Below are positions 46,401-58,195 of a stretch of DNA of 64,000 nt, piece after piece (the first letter of the stretch is position 1; every line of letters begins with the position of its first letter). The notes under the pieces are model-generated. The model did not search any database. It had not been told where the DNA came from and saw only the letters and a list, made by a program, of their open reading frames with translations. The DNA lies in assembly GCF_020085105.1 (NCBI RefSeq), contig NC_058042.1:22837501-22901500 (forward strand). Direction: 5' to 3'. The translations under genes and the position numbers were made by a program. The stretch is from Siniperca chuatsi (Eukaryota; Chordata; Actinopteri; Centrarchiformes; Sinipercidae).

Positions 46401-49400
46401 GATCCAGGACAGGACAATAAAGTGGCAGCCCAATGGATGTGTGGAACTTTTGCCCACACTAATCTGCTTTCTCTGTTACAGCAGGAGCCTTTTAGTAATA
46501 TACACAAGTACATGATTGTTGCTGATTTTTAGATAAAAAAGCCCCTCATGGAACTGGCTTGTAATTCAACCACAAACTGACAAACTCATTCATTCGTGTT
46601 CGCTCATTCATGCAGCACCAACAAGTTAAAACTTACCTGTCCAAACCACCTGTCCAACATTTAAGTTTAGTGAAGAACCCTATAAAATGAATGACTGAGC
46701 TGTACTTTGAGACTCATGCTAAAATATAACATATTACGTCACTAGAGCTGAAACAATTAAATGATTCATTAATGAATTAATCTGCAACTATTTTGGTAAT
46801 TGATTCATTATTTAAGTAATTTTTCTAGCAAAAATGGCAAGTTGGTTCTACCTTTTCAATTGTTAAGGTTTTCTTCTTTTCTCTATTTTATATTATTATA
46901 TGTAACTGAATACTGTTGAAGAACTGCTGTTCGGACAAAACAAGGCATTTGAAGACATCACCCAAGTCCCCAGGAAGTGCTCCGGGCTTTGAAGGCAATT
47001 TGACATAGTGGCCAAACTGAAGAATTACAACTTCCGGGTCCATCACGTGATGCACACTGGCCTCACAAGACTTTTTTCCCATAGACTTACATTGTGAGTC
47101 GTCACAACTCCGATATGACTCATTTCACTATCAGAATTTGATCCATTTGGTCCAGTAACATTTGGAAAGTCTAGAAAAGCTGCACGATTAAATAACTTTA
47201 TCCCCATTCAAGTTAGTGCAGGGCTAAACTAGAAGTTAGCCGTCTCGCGTGGCCCCGAGTCTGCAGAGGGAGGCGGGGTTAAAGGAAATGCTAGTGCGCT
47301 TGCATCTGTGGGGCCACACAATGCGGAAACTATAGGAAGAGCCGGGTAATTTTATACCAGGAAGTCGAACTTTTTTGGCTTCATGCGCCACTGAGCAGCT
47401 TTCATAGGAATGAACGGAGCCCCGCCTCCGACGCTGTATCCAGTTCTCTTTATACATGCATGATGTCACCACTGGCTTTTCAAAAATTGTGACACTGTTT
47501 TCTGCCATTTTATAGACTAAATGTTGAATCAAGTAATGTTTTGTTGTGACTTGTTTTTGAACCTTGCGTGCTGTGGCTCATTTTGCTCAGATGAGTTTCC
47601 GTCTGTGGCAGATTGCAGCAGTCCAACCTGGAACTTAAATGCATTAATATTACTATGAACTACTACTACTAATATCACCATTCTAGGAAAAGTCAAGGCA
47701 TGATTTTTAAGTAACAATTAACTGAGTTGCAGCCTATATAAATATTTAAAAAGGTGAACTGTGTACATTTGACTCAGTTGCATTTCTAGTGTTTTTCAAC
47801 AAACCTTTAACCGTATCCTGATCAGGTGTGGATGATACCCCCGGCCCCCACAGTCAGCCATATCTTGGCTGGCTTCAGTCTGCACATGTGCGTGCTGCGG
47901 TCTCTCCTTCACAAATATCTATCACAGTCTCTGTGGGGGAAAAAAAAAGCTCACAGCATAATAAAGGATTCCATACACCACAGTCACAGTCTTTTCAGGC
48001 TGCTACTGTGTGGAAAATGGTACCACGGTATCTGGGCAACCACCAGAAGACTCTCCAACAGCTTCTGTCCTCAGGCTGTTACGATTATAAACCATGTTTC
48101 TTTCAGGGCAACCGAACACATGACCTAATCAGTTGCAGTTTAGCAATTTTTTACAAGTTTGTTTGGCTTCTATATTTAGTCTTCCTATTTTTAGTGTGTA
48201 TGTGTGGAAGTGTGTGCATATGCATGATTATGTATGTGTTGGTGTATGAATTTTAGGACTTTTTTACAGTTTGCAATTGTATTCTCTGTATTTGATGATT
48301 TATTGGTGAATTATTTATTGGTCTGTTCTAAATCCATATATCTCTCTTTCAGAAGTATCCAGCACAGACACAGTCTTCAGTTCACTCTCCACTCCCACAA
48401 AACGCTCCTTTGAGTCAGGTATGCCTCAGTTCTACCATTACAATGTCCATTATTGCATTTTGCACTGTGTGCTTGTCGAGTCCACTTAAAGGCATTGGAG
48501 TAGAGGACCCAGTAGCATCAATGGTATTGGATTGATCCAAAATGGCCAGGTTAATTGTACTTCTATTGGAAACAGCAGATATTGGGGACGGAGTGTATGT
48601 GCCAGAGGGTACAAATGTAAAGCCTATCAAGTGGTACTAGAGTGAATGCTGGCTACAAATAAAAATATATATGCAGAAGTTACACAGAATGATAACTTAC
48701 GATAAAGATTCTAAATTGTAAAAGTCACACAGAAGGGAGTATTGTAGCTCAGTGGGTAGCACTGTCACATCACAACAAGAAGGCCCTGTATTTGATTCTG
48801 CAAATTTAGGAAATAGACTTTGTTAAAGAGGGAGCAGGTCACAGTGATGCACTTCTGACGGAGCTGAAACATGTGCATGCATGGAGCTGATGCAGACCAT
48901 AGCATTATTAGCATCATTGATTTAGAATAATTTGAATGAGGCGGGTGTCTAAAACACTGCAGACTTTCTTCTAGTGTAGATTTCCCTATATTGTGCTTTC
49001 ACCCTTAGGTGACACAACCAGCTGCACTGGCACACGTGAACACTCACTTAAGACAACTGCAGAGTAGGCAAGGCTCATCAATGCTGTGTGAACATGTCGA
49101 TCCCTTGTCTAATGCAATGGGATCATGTGAGCACACACACGCACTCACAGCATCATTTAAACCTTGTGCTGTGGCTGAGTTGACGTTTTACTTTTTACAG
49201 TCTCTCTAAAAGGGGCCTAGATACACTTTGGCTTTGCTAGTCTTTTGTGCAACCTATTACACTCTTAAATCAGTTCACAGTGCAAATGTCTTGCCTTCAA
49301 ATGTCTCTTTCTTTGTTGTTGACTCATATTTAAATTTGATGTTTCAGCCGCTGTAAATTGGAGACAGAGATTTACCAGGATAACAAAAGGCAGGCAAGGA

Positions 49401-52400
49401 GGAAACAGTTTTTTTCACAACATGCACTTGCACATGTATGGACACACATACTCTCCCACATATAGGGATTGATGGGGCAGGCGAGAGGGATCTGGCTGCT
49501 CAGCTTGGCCTAGTTCTCAGAGATTTATTGAGCGCTGATCAGCATTCGGCCGGGCCAGGGAAAAAGTCTGCAGGATTGATTAGAAAAGCTGAGTTGAAAT
49601 TCCAGCCGACCAGTGGAACTCACTACATGCTCGTCCTGTCTCAGATGCTGGGTTGAATGTAATCGAATGTAGGAGAACCATTCATCTCCAAAGCGCTTAT
49701 TTTATTTAAGAGACATTTTTGTTCTCATGTGCCATCATCTGTTCTCTCCTAGTTGCAGACCGCACTAAATCAGAGATGATGTCTTTATACATTAAATGAA
49801 AGTTGTTATGGAGCCTATTATTGGGGGTCGTAAGTTTTCTCTTGAAATTCTAGTCGAAGCTGCGATCTTGGACCCACAGGTGATTAATGTTTTTTTGATT
49901 ATTATAAGGGTAGGGGAGTGGAGACGGTTTGGCTGCAAGTATATTGGTAGATTTAATTATGTAAAACAATTTCTAACAGGTTAATTAACCTTCACATGCT
50001 TTTGTATCAGAAAACTGATTTCTTCATAGCTATCTGCCTTTTTGCTGACGACATGATCACAATAATTTTTCACAATTATTAGTATTGGATATTTGTATCA
50101 GAATTAATATTTTGGATCATACAACTCGCACTGGGCATTTTTAAATACAGTACAGCAGACATTCTGCCTAAGATGAACATTTTAAGTTGCCATTATGCCA
50201 TTGTTCACCTAATTTTCAGGAAATTACCTTTTGATGAAGAGTAGAGTATAAACAGATGGGATGAAGGTGTGTAACTGCATTGTGTAGAAGTTTTAGCGAT
50301 AAAGATGTCTAATACCCACTGTTGCGCTATCAAGGTTTTACTATTCATTTTACATTTGGCTCCAGACTTTCAGTTACTCATATCCAAGAACCCCTTCTGT
50401 ACATTTTCTTACTTTTGTGTAAAATACAAACATTTTAAACATAAAATGATTATGGAGTTGAAATTATGGAGCACAGCGATTGCAGCTAATAGCCTTTTTT
50501 ATTTCTTTTCTCTTTATTTTTTGTGCGCATGTGCTTATTGTATGTGTCTCCAGCCTCGGAGTCAGAAAGTGATGTTTCACCCGAGAAGCGAGCAAGAGTG
50601 GGTGAGGTGCCAGAGGGTGAGGAGTCTTCATCATCATCGTCATCTTTGTCTGCATCATCATCATCATCCTCGTCTCGCAGTGGCTCTAAACAGCGGAGCC
50701 GCAAGCGTTGCCATCGCTGCCAAACCAAACTGGAGCTGGTACAGCAAGAGCTGGGTTCCTGTCGCTGTGGTACGGTGACACGACTCTATGTGCATGAACA
50801 TACATTAGAACACATATTTGAACCCTTATATACTAATGCACAGGCCCACTCACACACAAGAGCATACACATTAAGTAGTGGTGGCTGTTATTACAGACCT
50901 CAGTCATGTGTCTTGAATGTGCATGAGGTGATAAATGACTTAAGCGGTTAATATTGTGCTCATAAATACATAAATACATGTTGGTTAACTTCATAGTCAT
51001 AGTTTTGTGAATTTTACATCCAGTAAAGTGAAATGCATCTACTACCTGTGCCTGTGTTTGTGTGTTGATGACCTGAGTGCTTTTTCTTGCCTTTGGGGAC
51101 CATTAAAGAAAGCCTGAATGTTTCACACGGCACATAAAACATAAGCCAATTACCACGAACACTAATGCAGTTTAAACCAATACTTGGTTTGCTAATCAAC
51201 TTGTTTGCATACAAATTAAAGTACTTAAAAAGTCACAGCTCTTCACTGCTTAAAGACCATCTGCTTAAACCCACGCAATAACTTCTGAATTGGAAATTGA
51301 CATGCCTTTTTTCCACCAGGCGCTGCTTAATGCATGGGCCATCCATCCTTAATAGTCAAGTGCTTACTATGAAAACATGCTTCTTACAGACTGAAGGGGA
51401 AATGGTGGCAATTATAGTGATTTCTGACTATTGCAGTAATTGCAGATTACTTTGTTAATGGTTCTGCAGAATGTCTCACAGTGTAAGCCAAGAAGGTCTG
51501 ATAATGAGCTGAAAGCACGAACGCTTTTCAGATTGTAAATGAGGGAGAAAAGATAGCTTCAGCAAAGTATCTGATCCAATGATGTCATACTCGGTAGACT
51601 TCTGCTGTTACCCAGTGAGTATAATATCCATCTGATTAGGTGTAAGTATGACACAGAATAAAGGCACTGGGACTTAAAAAAAAGGTCATACAGGTTCTCT
51701 TCTGATGTGGAGATGCAGTGGTCACTACAATACCTTTTCCATAACCAGTTACTAATTTTAAATGTGTTTTAATAAATGAACCTGTATGGTTATAATTGTG
51801 ATTTGTTGAAAACAAGAGGATGTGACCAGGCCTGGGCTATAAGACCAAAATTAATGTTGCACTAAGCATTATCTCAATATTGATGTGTCGCAATATTTAC
51901 TTTCTCTACTGAATATTAAGATTTAGGAAATATGAACTTATTCATTAGGACATTACAAGCGTAAAGTTTGTAATGGAGAGAGTTCTGACTGTAGTTAGGC
52001 GTTAACATGATAAAATTGATAATATTGAGATGTCGCTTAGCTGTCCGGCCAACTGATCTGGCTCCAGTGTGTGAAAATAAGCTGTAGTTCATTTGGCCAG
52101 GATACTGTGTGTTAGGCAGTGACAGGGATGATGAAAGCTACTTAAATAATTAGCCTATTAATTAATGTCATTACTACAATAACTGGTTAAGTTTAAAGGA
52201 TTGCTGTACAGTATGTGTGTGTGTGTGTGTATTTTTCAGCTTGCCTGAATTCTTATGAAATTGCTTTTTTTCATTTTTACCTTTTAGGTAGAATACATAT
52301 TTAAGATAGCTTGAATTTTATGTAATAAAAACTTTGAAAACTTTTTTATTTTATATATATTTTATCATATTATCCAAAAGCTTTCTCAGATCACTAAATT

Positions 52401-53720
52401 TCCTGCCAGCTCATTGATGTTTTAAAACTCAGTTAAGTTATAAAACGTCAGCAGTGAACTTGGTGGAAAATCTTTGGGTTTGGGGTTTCTAATGAGGGAA
52501 TAACAAAATCACGGCCTGTTATCCATAACCTTTGAAAATAGTGTAGTAAAGTCCTAAATATCTTGCTTATTATCAGTTACATTTGACACAAATGGTGGCA
52601 TGGAAATCTGTCGTAACCCACAGATTATTTTCAGGCAGCCAAACAATTTTGGCAAATGAATGTCTTCAGGGAATGATCATTTGTATTTGTGTTTGTTTTG
52701 CCTTTTAAAATAGATTGGTTTGTAAATGATATTATACATCTTGCATTAGCCCCCTCAAGACAGTTTGCTGTACTTTTATTGCAGTAATCGACTGGAAGAG
52801 TAGTTTTGATTTCAACTGTTGCCTCCCTCCTCATTTTGGGCAGTGTCCCTTTAAAAGACTCAAATGTTACACAACTTTCTCCCTTCCCCTCCATTTGTGT
52901 GCGCTGTAATCACATAGGTTTTAATTACATAGTGACCAGCTGTCAAACTGGGCTTTTAATCACCGCTCATTTAATGCCAGCAGTGTTATTATGTGTATTA
53001 ATGAACAAATTCAAGACGATGAGAGCTAACGAGTTTCTCTGAGCCTATCGAGCTTCCTACAGTGGCAGGGCCTTTTGTTTAGAGTGCTAGAGTAGAGACA
53101 GAGACTCGGTCAGAGAGATGAGGGGTGTCTGCCTTTGTTGAATGGAGTCAAAAAAGGAAGCTATCAACTAGAATGTCTTCTCTGGTAACAAGACCTTTTA
53201 CAAAAGCATGGCTGCAAAGCAGTAATTATCATCTGCTCTTGGCCAATTATAAAGACTTGTATATTTAAGGGGATGCATCTAAGGTATTTCCACACACAGT
53301 ATTTGTTGCTTTTTGACCTTTTGTATAAATTGCAGTGGTTTCAAAAATGTTCAAATAATTAGGTTGTATGTCGAGATACATGTTTAATGTATGTGTTTAT
53401 TATATATCTTAAGATGTTGTTTTGCATTCTGTGTCCTGTTGTTTTTAATTCAGGTTGTTTTAAGTTTAATGAAACGACAGCCGCAGTCATATTTGTACAT
53501 TTGCTGAACTTGGCAAATTAACCACTCTCCCTCTCTTGCACCCATACCCCTCACCCACCCTCCAGGTTATGTCTTCTGTATGCTCCATCGGCTCCCAGAG
53601 CAGCACGAGTGTATGTTTGACCACCTGGGCCGCGGTCGCCAGGAGGCTGTCCTAAAGATGGTCAAGCTCGACCGCAAGGTGGGGCGCTCATGCCAGCGCA
53701 TCGGAGAAGAGTGCTCCTGA
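38456..53720 (+). CDS. zfand3: AN1-type zinc finger protein 3, complete gene
   Basis: Six coding exons (38456-38538, 45069-45109, 45707-45895, 48353-48418, 50554-50769, 53566-53720) give 249 codons in frame; human ZFAND3 has 227. An A20-type finger lies at residues 22-39 (C22, C24, C36, C39). A low-complexity acidic/Ser-rich middle follows, with QKKQPDDD at 44-51 and TPTKRSFES near 118-126. A C-terminal AN1 finger lies at 179-214 (C179, C182, C196, C198, C203, H206, H212, C214), then a basic tail ending GEECS. Family members bind ubiquitin through A20 and act in stress and proteasome pathways; ZFAND3 has been described as a nuclear factor in glioma invasion and as a type 2 diabetes locus gene (recalled). 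The extra length is mainly a Ser expansion in exon 5. Confidence 0.95.
40700..41010 (+). repeat. teleost dispersed repeat with attaatca-rich ends, copy 3
   Basis: It starts agagctgcgatgattagttg and ends with gacaattaatcaattaatca. The internal tttctatagtaaactgaata block is typical of this abundant fish repeat (from memory). Related copies lie in nudt19 intron 1 and at 46745. Confidence 0.6.
43444..43488. repeat. (GACA)n microsatellite
   Basis: About eleven four-base units with one interruption (aaac). Minus-strand frames across it read as Cys-Leu-Ser-Val repeats; these are simple-sequence artefacts. Confidence 0.95.
44179..44560 (+). repeat. possible dispersed teleost repeat
   Basis: The start, taaagctacattaggcag followed by gaccacaagggggcagaa, resembles a common fish repeat as I remember it. 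The right end is uncertain and no transposase is present. Confidence 0.4.
45069..45109 (+). CDS. zfand3: zfand3 coding exon 2 (41 bp micro-exon)
   Basis: Between ttcctcag and gtgagt. It completes Gly28, encodes [13 protein letters not shown] and the first base of Asp42. It carries the last two zinc ligands of the A20 finger, so skipping would both shift the frame and break the finger. Human has exactly [14 protein letters not shown]. Confidence 0.95.
45110..45706 (+). other. zfand3 intron 2
   Basis: Intron of 597 bp with GT-AG ends; no recognised repeat or gene inside. Confidence 0.75.
45707..45895 (+). CDS. zfand3: zfand3 coding exon 3
   Basis: Acceptor catag, donor gtaaga. It encodes residues 43-104, starting [13 protein letters not shown], followed by a Ser/Thr-rich, poorly conserved linker. 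Confidence 0.93.
46745..46965 (+). repeat. teleost dispersed repeat with attaatca-rich ends, copy 4
   Basis: It starts agagctgaaacaattaaatg and includes ggacaaaacaaggcatttga near its end. It appears cut at about 46965, where a different repeat begins. Confidence 0.55.
46966..47480 (+). repeat. second teleost repeat abutting copy 4
   Basis: The block has cttccgggtccatcacgtga, ttttttcccatagacttaca and a catgatgtcaccactggctt end that I recognise as a common fish repeat. It lies directly at the broken end of the previous repeat, which suggests nested insertion. Confidence 0.5.
47826..48110 (+). pseudogene. possible non-LTR retrotransposon ORF remnant (C-terminal end)
   Basis: The forward frame starting 47826 contains [20 protein letters not shown] and then [12 protein letters not shown]. 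This resembles the extreme C-terminus of fish LINE reverse transcriptases, where an (F)LLPSGRRYR-like motif is followed by FIPAAIxLLN-like residues (from memory). The upstream reverse transcriptase domain is absent, and the adjacent frame at 47828 runs longer only by chance. Confidence 0.4.
48353..48418 (+). CDS. zfand3: zfand3 coding exon 4 (66 bp)
   Basis: Acceptor ctttcag, donor gtatgc. It encodes residues 106-126, including [10 protein letters not shown], which aligns with human LITPTKRSCGTDS. Confidence 0.93.
48419..50553 (+). other. zfand3 intron 4
   Basis: Intron of 2135 bp. It holds a tRNA-like repeat fragment (48738-48802) and a possible conserved non-coding block (49455-49650). No exon-like sequence was seen. 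Confidence 0.65.
48738..48802 (+). repeat. tRNA-like dispersed repeat fragment
   Basis: The words tagctcagtgggtagcactg and tttgattctg resemble the A and B boxes of a tRNA-like sequence. It matches the start of a frequent fish repeat that normally reads gtggctcagtggttagcact (from memory). It lacks a cloverleaf and is not a working tRNA gene. Confidence 0.5.
50554..50769 (+). CDS. zfand3: zfand3 coding exon 5, with Ser expansion
   Basis: Acceptor tctccag, donor gtacgg. It encodes residues 128-198. Two runs of seven Ser (151-157 and 161-167) come from tca/tcg-rich codons at about 50627-50679. The following basic stretch KQRSRKR leads into the AN1 finger with C179, C182, C196 and C198. Human has a non-homopolymeric linker at the Ser runs. 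Confidence 0.95.
50770..53565 (+). other. zfand3 intron 5
   Basis: Intron of 2796 bp. It contains a (GT)n run (52213-52231), a region near 51830-52130 with repeat-like caatatt words, and a possible conserved block (52860-53100). No coding sequence was recognised. Confidence 0.65.
52213..52231. repeat. short (GT)n microsatellite
   Basis: About nine GT units in zfand3 intron 5. Confidence 0.85.
53566..53720 (+). CDS. zfand3: zfand3 coding exon 6 (last)
   Basis: Acceptor ctccag. It completes Gly199 and encodes [19 protein letters not shown] and the tail to TGA at 53718-53720. It contains the last four AN1 ligands C203, H206, H212 and C214. Residues are nearly identical to human. Confidence 0.97.
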
Positions 53721-56700
53721 GCGGCCGTTCCCTCTGAAGAATCTCTGTGTTCAGACGGTGTCTTAGCACTAACAGGGATTTGATTTTTTTTCCTTTCTTC
53801 TCATTTTGTTTTTCAAGATTTTTGCAAGTTTTTTGGATACAAACCTCCACCCTTTTCTTTTAAATTATGCTTGCTCTTTTTAAATACCACTGTTCCCCCT
53901 GTCGTTTTCTGCTTCTGTTGGCTTGATCATATCCCTGCTGCTAAGATGCCTTTTGGAAAATCCAAGCCCAGGAATGACAGAACAACGAAGAGCAAAGGAA
54001 ATATACAATTTCTTCACTTTTTTGCAAGCTCCTGACTACACAAGTGTGAGCAGAGTAAGAACGAATAAAAGGATGAAGAGATGAAATACAGCGCTTTAGT
54101 CAAATGTTTGTCCCGGAAGCCAGTTTAAGACTATACTCTTTACCTCAAAAACACAACAAAAAAAAACAAGAATGACAAGAAGGAGGAGAAGGTAGAGGAA
54201 GGGATGGTTACCCTTTGTGTACACTTCTGCTTTGGCGCTGTTTATAGACTGCTCTTTACCTCAAAATCCGACAGAGCTTGCTTTGTACTCTGCGCCAAGC
54301 ATAGACTTTGTGATGCAAACTGAGCTAGCAAGCCGCAGTTTAGTCAGTGTCTTACCCCCCTGGCCGTCCACTACCCCTAATCCTAAACTTTTAGATACAC
54401 AAACACCTGTTAATCATCCACCACAGGATATCAAAGCCCATTCTTCATCCTCCCACCAACTTGTATCCTTCTGTTTTCCTCTGCAGGACACCTTTTACTC
54501 CTTTTGTTTGTTTCAAGATTGTTCTGAAGGTGTTTCTGCATTGTTGTGGAGGCCATTGTGGACGATGAAACTGGGGTGATGTTGTAAGTCCAAATTCAGA
54601 ACTTGTGAGTGTGAGCCGGACTCAGACACATTATACTGGTGGGAGTGAGCTGGTTGTCCTTGGATTGCTCACAGATCTGTCTTCAACGTTGGGACGCGAT
54701 TGATCAAGACTTAATTTGTTGTGTTTTTTTCTCTGTCTTCCTCTTTTCATCTCAGTCTTCATCTCCTTATTCTCCACAGCCCTCCCACATGAAGACATGT
54801 CCTTTTTACACCCATAGTCTTTTTCAGCAACATGTGGATTATGTGTGCTGGATGTGTACAAACTTCAGGAAGACAACATTTACAGGACACAACGTACTTT
54901 AAAGTGTGCGTATGATTTATGACTGGACCTGAAATGTCTGCAATGTACACGTCCACACATCACTATACTTTTGCAAATAGACACTCTTTTATGTTGTTTT
55001 ATGTGCTCAGCTGTTGTTCACATTGAGCACAAGCAGGTAAAATCAAACACTGCTGTACGCTTTGAACTAAAGCTGAGATGTCAGAGCGTCACTTAGAGGT
55101 TCCTGTTTAAGATGGGTGATTGTTGTTGTAGTTCAGGTTTCTTATAATGTCTTAGGCCTATATTTCAGTTATCCACATTTTTAAAGTCATTTTTGGCACC
55201 AGCTTTGATACAATACTTCATATTGTTTGGTTTTCACTCCTTTTACCAGTACTTTAATGTCCCTCCTTCCTTAAATGCCTCATGTTTTCATTTCCAGCTA
55301 GCATGATGAGCTCACATGCATTCTCCTCTTTCTGCCTTTCATTTTCCTTTTCTCATCTTTCCCCTGATTGATTGCTCTAGTTTTCCTTGTTTCATCCTCT
55401 CTTACACCCCCCTCCTACTCACTCACACACACACACACACACTTTTTTCTCGCTATAGATGAAGGAGGTGGCATCAGGGGTGTGCAGAGTGCTAAAAGTA
55501 AAAATCAGCAAATAATTACTTTCCAAATGTGTAAGGAATGAACAGAAAATGCATAATGAATGAATATTCTGTATCTTAAAGCAAACCTTATTTAACCCCT
55601 TTTTGCGTTTCACTTACACTTTAGTGTAGAGCTGCTTTTTTGGGGCTGTAATGTGGTTATAAAATGGGAAGATGAATGTGGAAAATTCTATATTTTAGTT
55701 TCCATTGCTTTATTTTTTGCTTCCTCTTTCCAACTTTTTTCTTTTACTGAAAGAATAAACTGGATTAGACAAAATGTGAACATCTCTAGTGTATTATTGA
55801 CATTGATGGATGGGAAGATGATGATTGTTTGGGAGAAGGCAAAAGTGTAGCAGTGTTAACCTTTTCCAATCTGGTTTGATTTTGCAGTCGCACTCTGCAA
55901 GAGGAAATTTGGGAGTGGGATGAACATATATATATACACACACACACATTTTGCATAATGTGCATTTTTAATGAATGCATGTGTGAGGTGAATTTGGTTA
56001 AGAGTCCAAGCTTTCTTACAACATGTTGCTGGCTCTCTGCCGTGTTCTAACATCCTGCCAATTTTTTATAGTGATGTAAACATCTGTTTACTGCTCACAG
56101 AGGGCTGCTATAAAGCTACTCTCATTTACTCAGCAAATCTGTTTGAGTGTGTGTGTGTGTGTTTGTGTGTGAACATGTGTGCTCGCTAATTGAGAATTTT
56201 AACTAAAGAGGCTTCTGATGGCAGCGATGAGTCTTGTGGGCCGGCAGCACTAATTAATGCTGTGAAAAAAGAAAACGTATGTAGCCATGATCAAAAGGAA
56301 TCTTCAAACGTTGAAGTCGGCCGGCCGCCTGCCTGAGCGTAATCTCTCACCCTCTTCCTCGCCCAAACTGAGCCAAAACTATGCAAGTTAACACCTAAAT
56401 GTGAAGTAGTTGTAATAGAAGTTTCTCCTTTGTCAAGGTGGTTGAAACTTTGAACAACCCTGCCAGGTTACAGACAGAATTTAGATCTCTTACAACTTGC
56501 CCTGTGCGTCCCTGTGTAATTCTCATTTTACATCCCTTGTCGACTTTTCTATCAGCTTTCAAGTTTCTCAGCTTTGGTGTTGGACCCCACATTGGGTCAT
56601 TTGACATGCACACAGTATTGCAGGAGATCTCCAAGACTGATAAATTGATATTTGTTCGATGTATTTTTAATTAAAAAATAGGCTTACAGTATATAACTTC

Positions 56701-57622
56701 TCTATGATCTCTTTGGGGCTACTTCTATGCTTTTATCTATACAAAAGCATGCCATATGTGGACACATGATAACTAACTGCTGAGATTTTTGGACCTTGAA
56801 ATGGGCAATTATATTTTTTCTGACACAGACTCCTATTTATTTCTAATGAAGAGTGCATATTTTCCTGCTTTTCGTTCTTTTGAATTTGGCTGGAATACAT
56901 TGAGGTTTTTTATACTCTACCCCTCAGGCTTTTTTAGAGCCCATTGTTTTGGTTGTCAGTGATTGCACTCTTTTGTATTTTATGTTGTCTTGATTATATC
57001 CTGACACACAGGATGAAGCACAGTGTCAGGATTGGGTGGCAACAAGGAGCATGAGATGTGTATTTGCTGGAGGCTGCCTAGAAAGAGGGATTTTGGGGGA
57101 TAAGATGTTGTGGCCGGTGGTAAGTAATCTCCTTACAGCTCAACAAATAAGGAAGCCTGCCTTCATGTCCCGACTGCTATCACTTTCTCTTCTCAGACAC
57201 TCGTGAAACCATTAGTTTGTACTGTACAAGTATGAATGAGCACAAGTGAGGGCAGCGCTGACACCTTAGTTCCTACTTCAAAAAGCAGGCACCAGTTTGA
57301 ATCAGACATCAGAGAAAGAATGATCTCCGATATACAGTAAATGCAAAGGAAGGCAAACATGTCCAAAGTAATCACAGGATCAATGGCTAAACTGGGATTG
57401 TCATAGTCTGTTTTCCAGGCAGCGCTGGTGTGACCCAGTGTAACTCATTAGTATTATTAAATCTGATGAGCACTTGTCAGTATGAATGCATGTCTGTAAT
57501 TACATCGGATGCATTACATTCACTTAAGCACAGGTGATGTTCCATCCTCATTTATTATGCATATAAATAACATGGACAACAGATGTCAGAACTTGATAAC
57601 ACAACATATGTACTTCAATAAA
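53721..57622 (+). other. zfand3: zfand3 3' UTR and downstream DNA
   Basis: No further gene is visible. AATAAA words occur at 54064-54069, 55754-55759 and 57617-57622; the first gives a 3' UTR of about 350 nt, and later ones longer forms. The T-rich, C/T-rich character up to about 55450 is compatible with a long 3' UTR. CA and GT runs lie near 55425-55441 and 56147-56170. Confidence 0.45.
54064..54069 (+). terminator. candidate polyadenylation signal of zfand3 (proximal)
   Basis: AATAAA lies 344 nt after the zfand3 stop codon. Distal candidates at 55754 and 57617 cannot be ruled out. Confidence 0.4.
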
Positions 57623-58195
57623 AGATTTTAATAATCATCTTCTGCTCTTGTGCTACTATTTTGGTCTGCCTCCACATGTGTAAAGCATGTTTGGGTCCTC
57701 TGAAAGGTGCTATAAAACTGCAAGCTGTTGTTGTTATTATTATTATTATTATTGAGTTATTACTTAAAATGTGTCGAAATACAAATTTAGCCATGAATAT
57801 AGTGTATATATAAAAAGCTGTGTCGTTTTGGTTAAATTTTCACTTAATTTATTTAAGAGTCCTGCATATTAGGCCTATGTCACATTGGGAAAGTAGAGAG
57901 AATTACAAAGCAGCTGCAGAGAAAATGAGTCATGAAATTATAAGGCAACATGTAGGTTGAAATTCCTGCTTAAATGATATCAAAACCAACAATCTTTGGT
58001 GGAGAGCCAGGTTACTCAAAAATTGCCATGACAATGTTCAAGGCAGTGATACAGCAGGAAAGGTTCTTTCGTTAATTGCCCTTACCGTCATTCCCTCTGT
58101 TCTGGATAATAGCTAACCAATTTAAAAGTTCCCATATGTCTCCTAGTCGCCCTTTAGTTCAACACAACTTGATTTTTGAGAAAACCTGTCAAAGT
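57623..58195. other. intergenic, no gene seen; small SINE-like tail
   Basis: The part 57695-57752 reads gaaaggtgctataaaactgc followed by (ATT)n. This resembles the 3' tail of fish SINE/LINE elements with a short trinucleotide run. The rest has no recognised feature. Confidence 0.4.

Larger units (their letters stand above)
45896..48352 (+). other. zfand3 intron 3, repeat-rich
   Basis: Intron of 2457 bp. It contains a copy of the attaatca-type repeat (46745-46965), an adjoining repeat block (46966-47480) and a LINE-like coding remnant (47826-48110). The stretch 46150-46540 has overlapping short frames on both strands without a known product. Confidence 0.7.

Noticed and set aside
46187-46532. 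Overlapping frames on both strands in zfand3 intron 3
   Set aside because: Considered as a possible retroposed gene fragment, but no family could be recognised in either strand.
47828-48256. 142-codon frame in zfand3 intron 3 as a host gene
   Set aside because: The neighbouring frame looks like a LINE remnant, and the C-terminal hydrophobic part is chance reading of GT-rich sequence.
48738-48802. Possible tRNA gene
   Set aside because: A/B-box-like words are present, but there is no acceptor stem or anticodon arm; the sequence matches a dispersed repeat start.
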